A DNA stretch of 33,496 nt, taken from the IMG/VR virus record IMGVR_UViG_3300009164_000025, positions 1 to 33,496 of that record; one strand, written 5' to 3'. Shown piece after piece: positions 1 through 7,422 of the stretch (the first letter of the stretch is position 1; each line of letters starts with the position of its first letter). The DNA comes from a virus. The notes beneath the pieces were generated by a model. The model saw nothing but the letters and a program-made list of their open reading frames with translations. It did not search any database and was not told the DNA's origin. A program made the position numbers and the translations under genes.

Positions 1-123
1 GATCAGCCAGCGCCAGGCATTGCTTGGCATGATTGATCCGACAAATCCAGACTCCTACGCACAGGCAATACAAGCGGCATTGCAAGCTGGCGATACTGAG
101 GCAGCGTATGCCTTGCGCGGTGA
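1..123. repeat. Terminal direct repeat, left copy (circular join)
   Basis: These 123 bases are identical to 33374-33496. The repeat lies inside one continuous reading frame that crosses the join, which is what an assembler leaves when it closes a circular or circularly permuted genome. A true short terminal repeat is possible but less likely, because it would fall in the middle of a coding gene. Confidence 0.95.
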
Positions 124-1255
124 GATGATGAATGCAAGGCAACGGGCGCAACAAGCTGAAGATGCAACAATGAAGCGTCAAGATTACCTTACCGAACGTG
201 GTTTAGGAATGCAAACTCGTGGTCTTACGAACCTAGCCAATGAGTTGATCGGTCAATTGCAAAATGCAGATGGAAGCATTAACCAAGATGTTTTGTCGAG
301 ATTGCAAGGTTTCCAACAAGGTCGTGATTTACTTAAAACATTAGTGCCAGAAACAATAACGGCAACAGAAGGGCAAACGATTTATCAGAAGCCCACCGTT
401 CCAGGTCAGCCGTTTAAGCCTCTTATAACTGGTGCTGCAAAACCAATTCCATTTACAGGTGATGAGTCAAATGCGGCTCTTCTTTTGTATCGTACAAATG
501 ACCCTGTAAAGATTTTTAATCAATTTGGTCAGGCTGGAATTGATGCGGTTGCTGAGAAAGCTGCAACAATAACTGCATCAAAAAAACCTGTTACCAACCT
601 AAATGTTTCAAATCAAATGCAAAAAGGTTTTGGAGACAACCTTACAGAAACTATTACGTCAAATGTAAAAGCGGGAAGAGTTGCTAGGCAAACTTTAGGT
701 GCAGTTGACAATATGCAAACTTTACTAGATGAAGGTGTAAGAACTGGATTTGGTCAAGAAACAATGCTACAAGTTGGTAAAGTTGGTCAGCTTTTAAATC
801 CTGATTTCAATGTTAAAGGATTGGCAGGAGCGGAAGCATTGCAATCAATCTCAACTTATTTAGTTTTGCCACAAGTTAAACAACTTGGCGTTAACCCAAC
901 TGATACTGACTTGAAATTTATCAATACTGGTTCCCCAGGGCTATCAAAAACAGTTGCGGGTAATAAATTGATGCTATCTGCATTAAGGTTAAAGTTAGAA
1001 AGAGAACAAGATTTGTCTGTATTTACTAATAATTGGTTGTCTAAAAACGGAAAATTAACAACAACAAATCCAACTGATGCATTTGTAAAATATAACAGTG
1101 ATTTTGATACATATACGCAGCAAAGCCCTTTGTATGGCCCATCAGCAAATAAGTTAAGAGAACAATTTAATGCTCTTGGCGGTACTGCTCCAGGCGGTAG
1201 AGTAACACCAACAGCGCGTGATGCTACTAATCGTGGCGGTTTGACTAGACCATAA
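1..1255 (+). CDS. Internal virion / DNA injection-type protein, C-terminal part (gene starts at 33171)
   Basis: This is the 3' part of a gene whose start lies at 33171 near the other end. From ATG 33171 to 33373 is 203 bases, which puts a codon boundary at base 2 and matches the frame open here, so the joined gene encodes 485 aa. The ATG at 20 is internal. The protein is rich in Ala, Gln and Gly at its N-terminus (AYALRGEMMNARQRAQQAED) and then alpha-helical looking, with no enzyme motif. It ends 11 bases before the next large virion gene. Such Ala/Gln-rich proteins beside the tail genes are usually minor virion proteins ejected with the DNA. The role is inferred from position and composition. 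Confidence 0.7.
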   Translation, partial: ISQRQALLGMIDPTNPDSYAQAIQAALQAGDTEAAYALRGEMMNARQRAQQAEDATMKRQDYLTERGLGMQTRGLTNLANELIGQLQNADGSINQDVLSRLQGFQQGRDLLKTLVPETITATEGQTIYQKPTVPGQPFKPLITGAAKPIPFTGDESNAALLLYRTNDPVKIFNQFGQAGIDAVAEKAATITASKKPVTNLNVSNQMQKGFGDNLTETITSNVKAGRVARQTLGAVDNMQTLLDEGVRTGFGQETMLQVGKVGQLLNPDFNVKGLAGAEALQSISTYLVLPQVKQLGVNPTDTDLKFINTGSPGLSKTVAGNKLMLSALRLKLEREQDLSVFTNNWLSKNGKLTTTNPTDAFVKYNSDFDTYTQQSPLYGPSANKLREQFNALGGTAPGGRVTPTARDATNRGGLTRP

Positions 1256-1266
1256 AGGAATAAAAA

Positions 1267-3336
1267 ATGCCATCTCTTAAAGACCAAATTTTAGACTTGC
1301 GTGACGAGTTATTAATTGCCAAAGATGAGGGAAAGATAACGCCAGACGGTCAAAGAATGCTAGACCAACTTGATACAAAAAGTTGGACAACGCAAGGGTT
1401 TGGTCAATTCATGCAAGGATTGACACTAAATTTCTCTGACAATGCAGTTGGCGCAATCAAATCTTTTTTAAGTCCTGGGCCAGCTAATGTAGCCAAGCAA
1501 TTGGGTAGTGCTACGCCAGGTGAACCCGCACCATCCCCATCAGATGTTGGGACTGCATTAGAAAGAATTGGTTTAGAAGAATACTCTGCACAATATCCTG
1601 TCCGTTCAGTCGGAGCAAATATCGCTGGTGCAGCAACACCATCTATTATTGCTCGACGGCCTATTGGCCCAGCAGGACTTGTTCCGCAAATGGGACTTGC
1701 TACTGCTGCTGGTGCTACCGCTGGTCTTGGTGAGTCTGAAGCTGATTTATTTAGTCCTGAGTCCGCTAAAACTGCTGGTATAGGAGCTGGTACTGCCTTT
1801 GTTGCTATGCCACTTTTTAAAGGTGTTGGCATGGCTGGCGGTGCTATGTACCGTGGCATAGTTAAATCAATATTTGATACACCTCAACGCCTTGGTACGG
1901 ATGAAGCAAGAACGTTAATTAAACAAGCACTTGTTTCCGATGTTGGGGGAGTGGATGAGGCAATTGCTTATGTACTTCAACAAAAGGGTAAGCCATATAC
2001 TTTAGCTGATATAGGCCCAAATACTCGCTCCTATCTTGATGGTGCAAACACAATTCCTGGGCCTGGCAAAAAAGAAGCACAGAAATTTTTGCTTGATAGA
2101 GATAAAGGAATTCTCTCTAGGTTAACTAGTGATCTACAAGTAGCCTTTGGCTCTAAAGCTGCGTTTTTTGATGAGTTCAACGCATTAAGAGAAGCGCGTT
2201 CTCAACTTGGCGGTGCTTTGTATGAACGAGCATTAAAAAAGGATATACCAGTTACCCCAGAACTTGTTACGTTGATGGAACGTCCTAGCATTCAAGATGC
2301 TTACGCTAGAGCAGTAAAGTTAGCCGCTGAAAAAAGTGTTAAGTTACCAGGCGTAAAAATAGAGAATGGTAAATTGCTTACGGTAGATGGCAATCAGCCG
2401 GTAACTGATATAAACAGCACATTTTTGCATTTTATTAAGATGGGCTTAGATGATGTAGTATTTACTGGGAAAAGTCCTACTAGTGGTATTGGAACTACGC
2501 AACTAAATGCAGTCAAAGACACTAGATCAAAATTCCTAGATATATTTGATTCATCAAATAACACATACAAGAATGCTAGGCGTGTTTGGGCATCCGATAC
2601 GGCGGTTATGGATGCTATGGAAGAAGGCAGAAGTGCTTTACAGAAAACGCCTAAAGACGTTGATATTTTAATGAATGACATGAAGACAATGACAAAATCT
2701 GAACTTGAAGGTTTGCGTCTTGGTGTAATGCAGAATTTGCTTGATCGTATTGGCGGTGCTCAAGCAGCCCAAACTGTCGTTGGGCCAACTGGAAATCCTG
2801 CCTTAAAAATTATCAATGACCCCAAAAACTTGCGTGTCATTAGGGCTACTTTTCCAAGGGATCAGGCTGGAGATGAAGTTTTTGAAAAATTCATCAAGAA
2901 TTTAAAAACTGAAGTTGAGATGAAAAGCACATCTAAACAGGTTTTACAAGGCTCACAGACAGCAGAACGGACAAAAGCAATTAAGGACATTAATGCTGGT
3001 GGAAAAGCAGCGCGTGAAATGCCTGCTATGAGTGTTCAAGGTATCCTAATGAGGGCATTGCAACGTGACTATGCTCAATTGGGTGATGCTCAGACAAGGG
3101 CAGTTGCTGATGAAATGACACGAATATTAACTAATACTGATCCTAAAAAACTTCAAAGAGTCAGCAAGGAACTTGCTGGGCGTAGTTTGTACGATGTAAT
3201 TAGTAAAGACATCCCAGAACTATTGCCTGCGCTTGGTCGTGCAACTATTGGCCCGTACTCTGTTGGTGCAATGTCAGGAAGTGTTGCGCCAAATATTGGG
3301 CAAGCTACTGGATTACTCAGCGGACAAATCAGATAA
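1267..3336 (+). CDS. Large internal virion / DNA ejection-type protein
   Basis: The product is 689 aa, starting at ATG 1267 behind an AAGGA ribosome site. It opens with a charged helical region (SLKDQILDLRDELLIAKDEG). Around residues 120-200 is a long Gly/Ala-rich weakly hydrophobic region containing GIGAGTAFVAMPLFKGVG, which could insert into a membrane. The rest is helical and charged. It is the last of three large proteins after the tail collar and cupin genes (32151, 33171, 1267), the place podoviruses keep ejection proteins that form the DNA conduit through the envelope. No transglycosylase or other enzyme motif was seen. Family-level function is inference. Confidence 0.65.
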   Translation: MPSLKDQILDLRDELLIAKDEGKITPDGQRMLDQLDTKSWTTQGFGQFMQGLTLNFSDNAVGAIKSFLSPGPANVAKQLGSATPGEPAPSPSDVGTALERIGLEEYSAQYPVRSVGANIAGAATPSIIARRPIGPAGLVPQMGLATAAGATAGLGESEADLFSPESAKTAGIGAGTAFVAMPLFKGVGMAGGAMYRGIVKSIFDTPQRLGTDEARTLIKQALVSDVGGVDEAIAYVLQQKGKPYTLADIGPNTRSYLDGANTIPGPGKKEAQKFLLDRDKGILSRLTSDLQVAFGSKAAFFDEFNALREARSQLGGALYERALKKDIPVTPELVTLMERPSIQDAYARAVKLAAEKSVKLPGVKIENGKLLTVDGNQPVTDINSTFLHFIKMGLDDVVFTGKSPTSGIGTTQLNAVKDTRSKFLDIFDSSNNTYKNARRVWASDTAVMDAMEEGRSALQKTPKDVDILMNDMKTMTKSELEGLRLGVMQNLLDRIGGAQAAQTVVGPTGNPALKIINDPKNLRVIRATFPRDQAGDEVFEKFIKNLKTEVEMKSTSKQVLQGSQTAERTKAIKDINAGGKAAREMPAMSVQGILMRALQRDYAQLGDAQTRAVADEMTRILTNTDPKKLQRVSKELAGRSLYDVISKDIPELLPALGRATIGPYSVGAMSGSVAPNIGQATGLLSGQIR

Positions 3337-3355
3337 AGGACTAAAGGGGAAGTAG

Positions 3356-3601
3356 ATGAACGACATCAAATCAAAACTTACGTTCTTTGTGACCCTAATG
3401 GTCAGCTTCACCCTGTGCGTTGTAGTAATTGGAATGGTCGGGGTTCTGATGGCTGGTCTGTTCAACCCCATTGTGGACAATGCCGAAATCTTTAAACTCA
3501 TATCCCCCGCATTCCAAACCATTGTTGGTGGCTTTATTGGGCTGCTGGCTGGCGTAAAACTTTCCCATAATGAAGATGCTCCCCCCTGCAAAAAGGACTA
3601 A
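3356..3601 (+). CDS. Small two-TM membrane protein, possible holin partner
   Basis: The product is 81 aa, with start ATG 3356 behind AGGGGAAG. Two hydrophobic segments are visible: roughly residues 8-37 (FFVTLMVSFTLCVVVIGMVG) and 52-68 (FQTIVGGFIGLLAGVKL). The C-terminus is short and charged with one Cys. It sits directly before the 3-TM holin-type gene and the lysozyme gene, so it may be a holin, an antiholin or a second membrane lysis protein. The sequence alone does not separate these. Confidence 0.6.
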   Translation: MNDIKSKLTFFVTLMVSFTLCVVVIGMVGVLMAGLFNPIVDNAEIFKLISPAFQTIVGGFIGLLAGVKLSHNEDAPPCKKD

Positions 3602-3604
3602 ACC

Positions 3605-4120
3605 ATGCTCACTATCCTCTCAACCCTGATTTCTTTCCTCATGGGCGGCTTGCCCAAGTTGCTGGATTTCTTCCAAAACCGGCAGGACAAGAAGCACGAA
3701 CTAGCGTTGGCCCAAATGCAGATTCAGCGCGAATTGGAGTTACGCAAGGCAGGCTTTGAAGCGCAGGAGAGGGTTGAGCAGATACACACCGAGCAGTTGG
3801 AGATAGAAACCAAAGCCAAGGCAAGCGAGAACCTGGTTAACGCTCAAGTGGCTGAGATGCAGGCCATCTACGCGCACGATGAGTCGCTAAATGACGGTAC
3901 TAGCCAATGGATGAAAAATCTACGCGCTGGTGTACGTTCATTCATAACGCTAGGCTTTTTCTTCCTACTGGTGTTCGTGGACGTTGGCTTATTTGTCTAC
4001 GGCTGGAACCGTGGAATCGAGTTCCCGCAACTGGCTGAGAAACTGTGGGACAGCAACACCCAGGCGCTGTTTGCCTCTATCATTGCATTCCATTTTGGCG
4101 GTAGAGCCTTTGGCAAATGA
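3605..4120 (+). CDS. Holin-like protein (3-TM / GTA holin type)
   Basis: The product is 171 aa, with start ATG 3605 behind AAGGA. A short hydrophobic N-terminal segment (residues 3-20) is followed by a long charged coiled-coil-like helix (about 25-105) rich in Gln, Glu and Ala (HELALAQMQIQRELELRKAG). Two hydrophobic segments follow near residues 115-135 (SFITLGFFFLLVFVDVGLFV) and 152-167. This arrangement matches the 3-TM holin family seen in gene-transfer agents and many proteobacterial phages. Holins open the inner membrane so that endolysin can escape. The lysozyme gene lies just downstream, with the small gene at 4117 overlapping the stop codon as ATGA. Confidence 0.7.
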   Translation: MLTILSTLISFLMGGLPKLLDFFQNRQDKKHELALAQMQIQRELELRKAGFEAQERVEQIHTEQLEIETKAKASENLVNAQVAEMQAIYAHDESLNDGTSQWMKNLRAGVRSFITLGFFFLLVFVDVGLFVYGWNRGIEFPQLAEKLWDSNTQALFASIIAFHFGGRAFGK

Positions 4121-4269
4121 TCTGGACATTGGTGCTGATCTCTGGCATCAATATGAACAGCATTCTGGTAGTGGGCTACTTTGAAATGGAGTCTGCTTGC
4201 CAGAAAGCAGCTAAAGAATGGCGTGAACTTGGGTACAAAGTTGGATGCGTACAAACGCAAAAGAAATGA
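4117..4269 (+). CDS. Small lysis-cassette protein with hydrophobic N-terminus
   Basis: The product is 50 aa. ATG 4117 overlaps the holin stop as ATGA, and the stop at 4267-4269 overlaps the lysozyme ATG at 4266 in the same way, so it is coupled on both sides. Residues 1-21 are hydrophobic (MIWTLVLISGINMNSILVVG), and the remainder is small and basic with two Cys (SACQKAAKEWRELGYKVGC). This looks like a secreted or membrane-anchored protein with a possible disulphide. A spanin-related role is conceivable from position, but no lipobox or Pro-rich Rz1-like segment is present. Function is unknown. Confidence 0.65.
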   Translation: MIWTLVLISGINMNSILVVGYFEMESACQKAAKEWRELGYKVGCVQTQKK

Positions 4270-4742
4270 AAGTATCAGACAAAGCACTTGAGATGATTAA
4301 GCACCATGAAGGCACTAGGATGCGCCCGTACCGCTGTCCAGCCTTGCTTTGGACTGTAGGCGTGGGCCATGTACTCTATCCAGAGCAAGGCCGGTTAAAG
4401 CTAGACGAGCGTATGGCGTTTGCGCTACGTCCAGAAGATAATCGTAAGTTCAGTATGGAGGAAGTTGATGGAATTCTTGCAGCAGACCTTCACCGTTTTG
4501 AGCGCGGAGTGGAACAGTTCTGCCCTGTCCCTCTTACACAAGGTCAGTTTGATGGGCTTGTTAGCTTCTCTTTTAATGTGGGTCTTGGGACACTCCAGCG
4601 TAGTACGCTTCGCCAGAAACTGCTTCGCGGCGACAAGGCAGGCGCTGCTGAAGAACTCTTAAAGTATTGCATGGCGGCAGGAAAGATTCTCAAAGGCTTG
4701 CAGAATCGGCGTATTGATGAACGTGCGTTGTTTTTATCGTGA
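4266..4742 (+). CDS. Endolysin: GH24 (T4-type) lysozyme
   Basis: The product is 158 aa, the usual size for phage lysozymes, and cleaves the glycan strands of peptidoglycan. The start ATG 4266 overlaps the preceding stop; the upstream in-frame ATG at 4245 lies inside the preceding small gene. The N-terminal catalytic block is visible: E15 in KHHEGTRMRPY, then C24 and T30, with WTVGVGH at 29-35. The spacing E-8-C-5-T matches the family triad E-8-D/C-5-T, with Cys at the position of T4 Asp20. The later motif GLVSFSFNVG is also typical. No signal peptide or SAR segment is seen at the N-terminus, so release should need the holin. Confidence 0.9.
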   Translation: MKVSDKALEMIKHHEGTRMRPYRCPALLWTVGVGHVLYPEQGRLKLDERMAFALRPEDNRKFSMEEVDGILAADLHRFERGVEQFCPVPLTQGQFDGLVSFSFNVGLGTLQRSTLRQKLLRGDKAGAAEELLKYCMAAGKILKGLQNRRIDERALFLS

Positions 4743-4760
4743 AACAAAAATAGGTTATAA

Positions 4761-4781
4761 CCCAAGGATTAACTCTTTGGG
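4761..4781 (+). promoter_or_regulatory. Hairpin covering the Shine-Dalgarno of the phosphoesterase gene
   Basis: CCCAAGGA and TCTTTGGG can pair over 8 bp (one G-T pair) around a 5-nt loop TTAAC. The right arm contains most of the GGGG at 4779-4782 that serves as ribosome site for the ATG at 4788. No T-run follows, so it is not a classic terminator. It may dampen translation of the next gene. Confidence 0.35.
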
Positions 4782-4787
4782 GTATGT

Positions 4788-5771
4788 ATGGCACAAGAAT
4801 CTTGTTCCGATACGGATTTTATTGCACTGTGGAATGAACACAAATCAGCAAAAAATCTATCTAAAATTCTTAATATTACAGAGCGCAGAGTTTTAGCAAG
4901 ACGTAGAAGTTTAGAGAAGCGTAAAGATATTAATCTTTACTCTAGTGATCCCAAGGGGATAAAGTACCAGAAGGATTACGCTGCAGTTCCGCACAATGTC
5001 CGGACAAATCTTGGCCTTCTTAACGGCATAGTAATCGTTTTCAGCGATGCCCACTTCTGGCCTGGTATTCGGTCTACTGCCTTTCAAGGACTACTTTGGG
5101 CTATTGAAGAGTTCAAGCCCAGAGCCGTTATCAACAACGGTGATGCCTTTGACGGTGCTTCCATCTCACGCTACCCCCGAATAGGTTGGGATACAAAGCC
5201 TAGCCTGATAGGTGAATTAAAGGCTTGCGAGGCTTCGTTGGAGGAGATAGAGACAGCAGCCAAAGCAGGCAATCGTCAATGCAAGCTGATCTGGACGCTT
5301 GGGAACCATGATGCGCGTTTTGAGAACACATTGGCGAATCGTGTACCTGAGTTTGCAAACATAAAAGGTTTTACGCTTAAAGATCATTTTCAAGCGTGGA
5401 CACCAGCCTGGTCGTGTTGGGCGACTGATGATGTAGTAATTAAACATAGGTGGAAGGGCGGCATACACGCCGTTTACAACAACTCTATAATGTCTGGCAA
5501 ATCATACGTTACAGGACACCTCCACAGCCTCAAAGTATCCCCATTTAGCGATCTTAACGGCACTCGGTACGGCGTGGATACTGGAACCCTTGCCGAGCCT
5601 ACTGGGCCGCAATTTATAGACTACTTGGAGGATGCCCCAGTTAACTGGCGATCTGGCTTTGCCATTCTCACAATATGGAAAGGCCACCTGTTGCAACCCG
5701 AACTTGTACAGGTTTTTGACAAGGGTAATATTGAGTTTAGAGGACAAGTTATTGACGTATCCAAACTGTGA
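4788..5771 (+). CDS. Calcineurin-like metallophosphoesterase
   Basis: The product is 327 aa. The metal-binding motifs of the family appear in order: SDAH (D87, H89), NNGDAFDG (D119), LGNHD (N173, H174), and VTGHLHS (H244, H246). The first 45 residues are a separate basic helical region (NLSKILNITERRVLARRRSL) that looks like a helix-turn-helix and could bind DNA. Family members hydrolyse phosphodiesters or phosphomonoesters with two metal ions; the substrate here is unknown. It follows the lysozyme gene in the same direction but is separated by 45 bases with a hairpin over its ribosome site, so it may be expressed separately. Phage DNA processing is a guess. Confidence 0.85.
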   Translation: MAQESCSDTDFIALWNEHKSAKNLSKILNITERRVLARRRSLEKRKDINLYSSDPKGIKYQKDYAAVPHNVRTNLGLLNGIVIVFSDAHFWPGIRSTAFQGLLWAIEEFKPRAVINNGDAFDGASISRYPRIGWDTKPSLIGELKACEASLEEIETAAKAGNRQCKLIWTLGNHDARFENTLANRVPEFANIKGFTLKDHFQAWTPAWSCWATDDVVIKHRWKGGIHAVYNNSIMSGKSYVTGHLHSLKVSPFSDLNGTRYGVDTGTLAEPTGPQFIDYLEDAPVNWRSGFAILTIWKGHLLQPELVQVFDKGNIEFRGQVIDVSKL

Positions 5772-5803
5772 AAATCTGTCATAAATTGACTTTAAGATTG
5801 GTT

Positions 5804-5829
5804 TGCAGCGCCGTGCTGCACCATTTTTT
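5804..5829 (+). terminator. Probable intrinsic terminator after the phosphoesterase gene
   Basis: TGCAGC (5804-5809) pairs with GCTGCA (5815-5820) around a 5-nt loop, followed after CCA by six T (5824-5829). The stem is short but GC-rich. It lies between the phosphoesterase stop and the start of the acidic protein gene, so it may attenuate transcription into that gene. Confidence 0.45.
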
Positions 5830-5841
5830 AAGGGGTTAATC

Positions 5842-6132
5842 ATGGAATTTACACTGACAATTGATTTTGGTTTTGGTGAGCAAGTTACATATTCCACTAC
5901 CGACTTGTGGAAGACAGTAGCACTTGCTGGTTTCGTAGAAAGTTTAGATGAATTTGAGAGTGAATTGGATGAGTCTTTTGATGAAGAAGTGTACGAGTAC
6001 GATGATGAAGGCACAGCCTACTGGCTAGACGTAGAGAACGATGTTTGGTACTGGTACGATGAGGAGTCTGATGATTGGTACGATTGTGAAGAAGTTGAAG
6101 AGGAAGAAGTTGAGGAAGATGAAGCCATCTGA
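5842..6132 (+). CDS. Very acidic small protein (candidate DNA mimic)
   Basis: The product is 96 aa. Start ATG 5842 is chosen because AGGGG lies 7-8 bases upstream; an upstream TTG at 5803 would place the terminator stem inside the gene. It contains 23 Glu and 14 Asp against a single Lys and no Arg, so net charge is about -36. The middle has a repeating aromatic-acidic pattern (YWLDVENDVW, then YWYDEESDDW), and the C-terminus is nearly all Glu/Val. Such composition occurs in DNA-mimic anti-restriction proteins and in acidic structural proteins; homology to a named one is not claimed. Its 3' end overlaps the convergent gene on the other strand by 115 bases. Confidence 0.7.
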   Translation: MEFTLTIDFGFGEQVTYSTTDLWKTVALAGFVESLDEFESELDESFDEEVYEYDDEGTAYWLDVENDVWYWYDEESDDWYDCEEVEEEEVEEDEAI

Positions 6133-6509
6133 TTGGGTGGCTTGTATTCACCAAAAAATGCAGCGGTCATTGGGTCGCGTCTAGGCTTTATCTTCTTAGC
6201 CTTTTCCCGCGCCAAGCGAAACTCTTTATCCTCTTGAGTTTCCTTGGCGCGTTGTCGTTTTTTGCGTTCCTGTTCAGTTGCCCGTGGTGGCTTCGGAGCA
6301 TCAGTCCCGATACCGGCCCTAAACACTGCGGCAATGCCAGACGGCAGCCTGCGCCAGCCTGACCTGTACACCAATCCCTTGCGCTTGAGTTTGGCAAGCA
6401 GTTCCTGCGCTGAACGCTGAGTGCAGTGGACTAGGACGCACAGTTCTGAGGTAGTCATATCCTTGCGCGTTAGGATGTCAAGTACCCTTGCCTCGCGTAT
6501 TGATCTCAT
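6018..6509 (-). CDS. Winged-helix-like DNA-binding protein with Ser-rich tail
   Basis: The product is 163 aa, last gene of the leftward cluster. Residues 1-55 form a likely winged helix (REARVLDILTRKDMTTSELC, then TQRSAQELLAKLKRKGLVYR). A basic Lys/Arg-rich linker (RKKRQRAKETQED) follows up to RRDPMTAAFFG. The final ~35 residues are almost all Ser, Thr, Gln and Tyr. This tail lies wholly within the 115-base antisense overlap with the acidic gene, so it is probably an overprinted extension. The start overlaps the upstream gene as ATGA. A role as phage transcription regulator is likely but the target is unknown. Confidence 0.65.
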   Translation of the reverse strand: MRSIREARVLDILTRKDMTTSELCVLVHCTQRSAQELLAKLKRKGLVYRSGWRRLPSGIAAVFRAGIGTDAPKPPRATEQERKKRQRAKETQEDKEFRLAREKAKKIKPRRDPMTAAFFGEYKPPNQMASSSSTSSSSTSSQSYQSSDSSSYQYQTSFSTSSQ

Positions 6510-6715
6510 ACTCCCCTGCTCCTGATTTGAAGGTGGTCATTAGCACCAGGCCGTGGTGTCTCCATCTTTAGAGGCTGGTAAACTGGCTGCTTCCAGATTG
6601 AAATTTTTGGAGGCTCTGCTTCGCCTGGAAGTTTCTGCCTACGCTCCCATTCACCAGCAAGGCCAAGCACTCTGCGCTTAGAGTCGCTGCCATTTGCAAA
6701 TCTTCCGATAGTCAT
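6506..6715 (-). CDS. Small basic hypothetical protein
   Basis: The product is 69 aa, starting at ATG 6715 behind AGGAG; this ATG overlaps the previous stop as ATGA, so an upstream in-frame start (6739) is not needed. The sequence is basic, with MTIGRFANGSDSKRRVLGLA at the N-terminus and Pro-rich stretches later (PPKISIWKQPVYQP). No domain is recognised. It is translationally coupled in the leftward cluster. Confidence 0.55.
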   Translation of the reverse strand: MTIGRFANGSDSKRRVLGLAGEWERRQKLPGEAEPPKISIWKQPVYQPLKMETPRPGANDHLQIRSRGV

Positions 6716-6972
6716 ACGTTCTCCTGTGGTGGTGTGCAAGTGTGTATCGTTGTCAAGTCTGCTGTGCGTTTACCGCAGCGGGGGCAGAAGTTACGCTCCT
6801 GCGCTGGCTGTGCCAAGGCTTCTTTGATGGCGGTGATGGCTTCTTTTTGCTTGTTCCAGAATTCAATTTCATCTGCTGTTTCCAACGCCTCAAGCGCCAG
6901 CTTCAATGCTTCACGTTCCATGCTGTCCAACTTGTCCTGCGCCGCAGCGCGTTTGCTTTGATAGCCTGTCAT
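6712..6972 (-). CDS. Small zinc-ribbon-like phage protein
   Basis: The product is 86 aa. Start ATG 6972 has GGGGAAG upstream and overlaps the previous stop as ATGA. The first part is a charged helix (AAQDKLDSMEREALKLALEA), followed by KEALAQPAQE and then CPRCGKR, with HTCTPP near the end. The CxxC and later His/Cys suggest a small metal site. Proteins of this design (helix ALxxALEALE, then IKEALAQP) are common in early regions of proteobacterial phages and have no assigned function. Confidence 0.6.
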   Translation of the reverse strand: MTGYQSKRAAAQDKLDSMEREALKLALEALETADEIEFWNKQKEAITAIKEALAQPAQERNFCPRCGKRTADLTTIHTCTPPQENV

Positions 6973-7169
6973 AACTTCCCCCACACCACATAAAACAGCA
7001 GCGTGATACACGCCACCACAATAATCACGGCAACCAAATCTTTAAAAGAGCCAAGCGTGTCATCGTATGGATTGGTGTCAGGCTTGCCGTTGATGTAGGC
7101 ATCATTTACCTTGCGGACAGCGCAATCCTTGCCTTGGGTGCATACTCCGTTTGCATTACAGCAGTTCAT
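6969..7169 (-). CDS. Small membrane protein with Cys-rich N-terminus
   Basis: The product is 66 aa. The N-terminus carries five Cys within the first 16 residues (MNCCNANGVCTQGKDCAVRK). A single transmembrane helix lies near residues 43-63 (FKDLVAVIIVVACITLLFYV). No signal peptide is apparent, so orientation is unclear. It overlaps the upstream gene by 14 bases and the downstream one as ATGA, within the leftward cluster. Function is unknown. Confidence 0.6.
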   Translation of the reverse strand: MNCCNANGVCTQGKDCAVRKVNDAYINGKPDTNPYDDTLGSFKDLVAVIIVVACITLLFYVVWGKL

Positions 7170-7422
7170 TTGATTTTCCTAATTCTTTAACCCAAAGTTT
7201 AAACTCGGATAGTTTGTAAAGTTTATGCCCTGTCCTTATCGATAATGTGTGATTAACCCTTGCTGGTTTGGGCCTACCATCTCTCTTGCCTCTCATGTAA
7301 TCAGCAATAATTTTTTGTTCCATCCCTAACTTTTCCGCTATTTCTGGCAATGTGTAAAGTGGCTCACGAATAATTTTTTGTTTACTTCTTAACGAGGCCT
7401 TTGAGAAAGTTTCAAGTTTCAT
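7156..7422 (-). CDS. Small DNA-binding protein (excisionase/MerR-like HTH)
   Basis: The product is 88 aa. Residues 22-50 resemble the helix-turn-helix of excisionase-like or MerR-like small regulators (LYTLPEIAEKLGMEQKIIAD), and the C-terminal half has a beta-wing-like segment followed by KLYKLSEFKLWVKELG. It could regulate the leftward cluster or the control region upstream. No integrase gene is present in the circular genome, so an excisionase role is unlikely. Its stop region overlaps the next gene by 14 bases. Confidence 0.55.
   Translation of the reverse strand: MKLETFSKASLRSKQKIIREPLYTLPEIAEKLGMEQKIIADYMRGKRDGRPKPARVNHTLSIRTGHKLYKLSEFKLWVKELGKSNELL

Noticed and set aside
1-123. Genuine short terminal repeat of a T7-like genome
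   Set aside because: The repeat lies mid-gene and the frame continues across the join, so assembly closure of a circular or permuted genome is simpler.
856-1287. 143-aa antisense frame in the injection protein gene
   Set aside because: It overlaps a well-supported gene and the start of the next, with no coherent features.
7156-7422. Excisionase for an integrated prophage
   Set aside because: The HTH form fits, but there is no integrase or evident attachment site in the complete circle, so a plain regulator is more likely.
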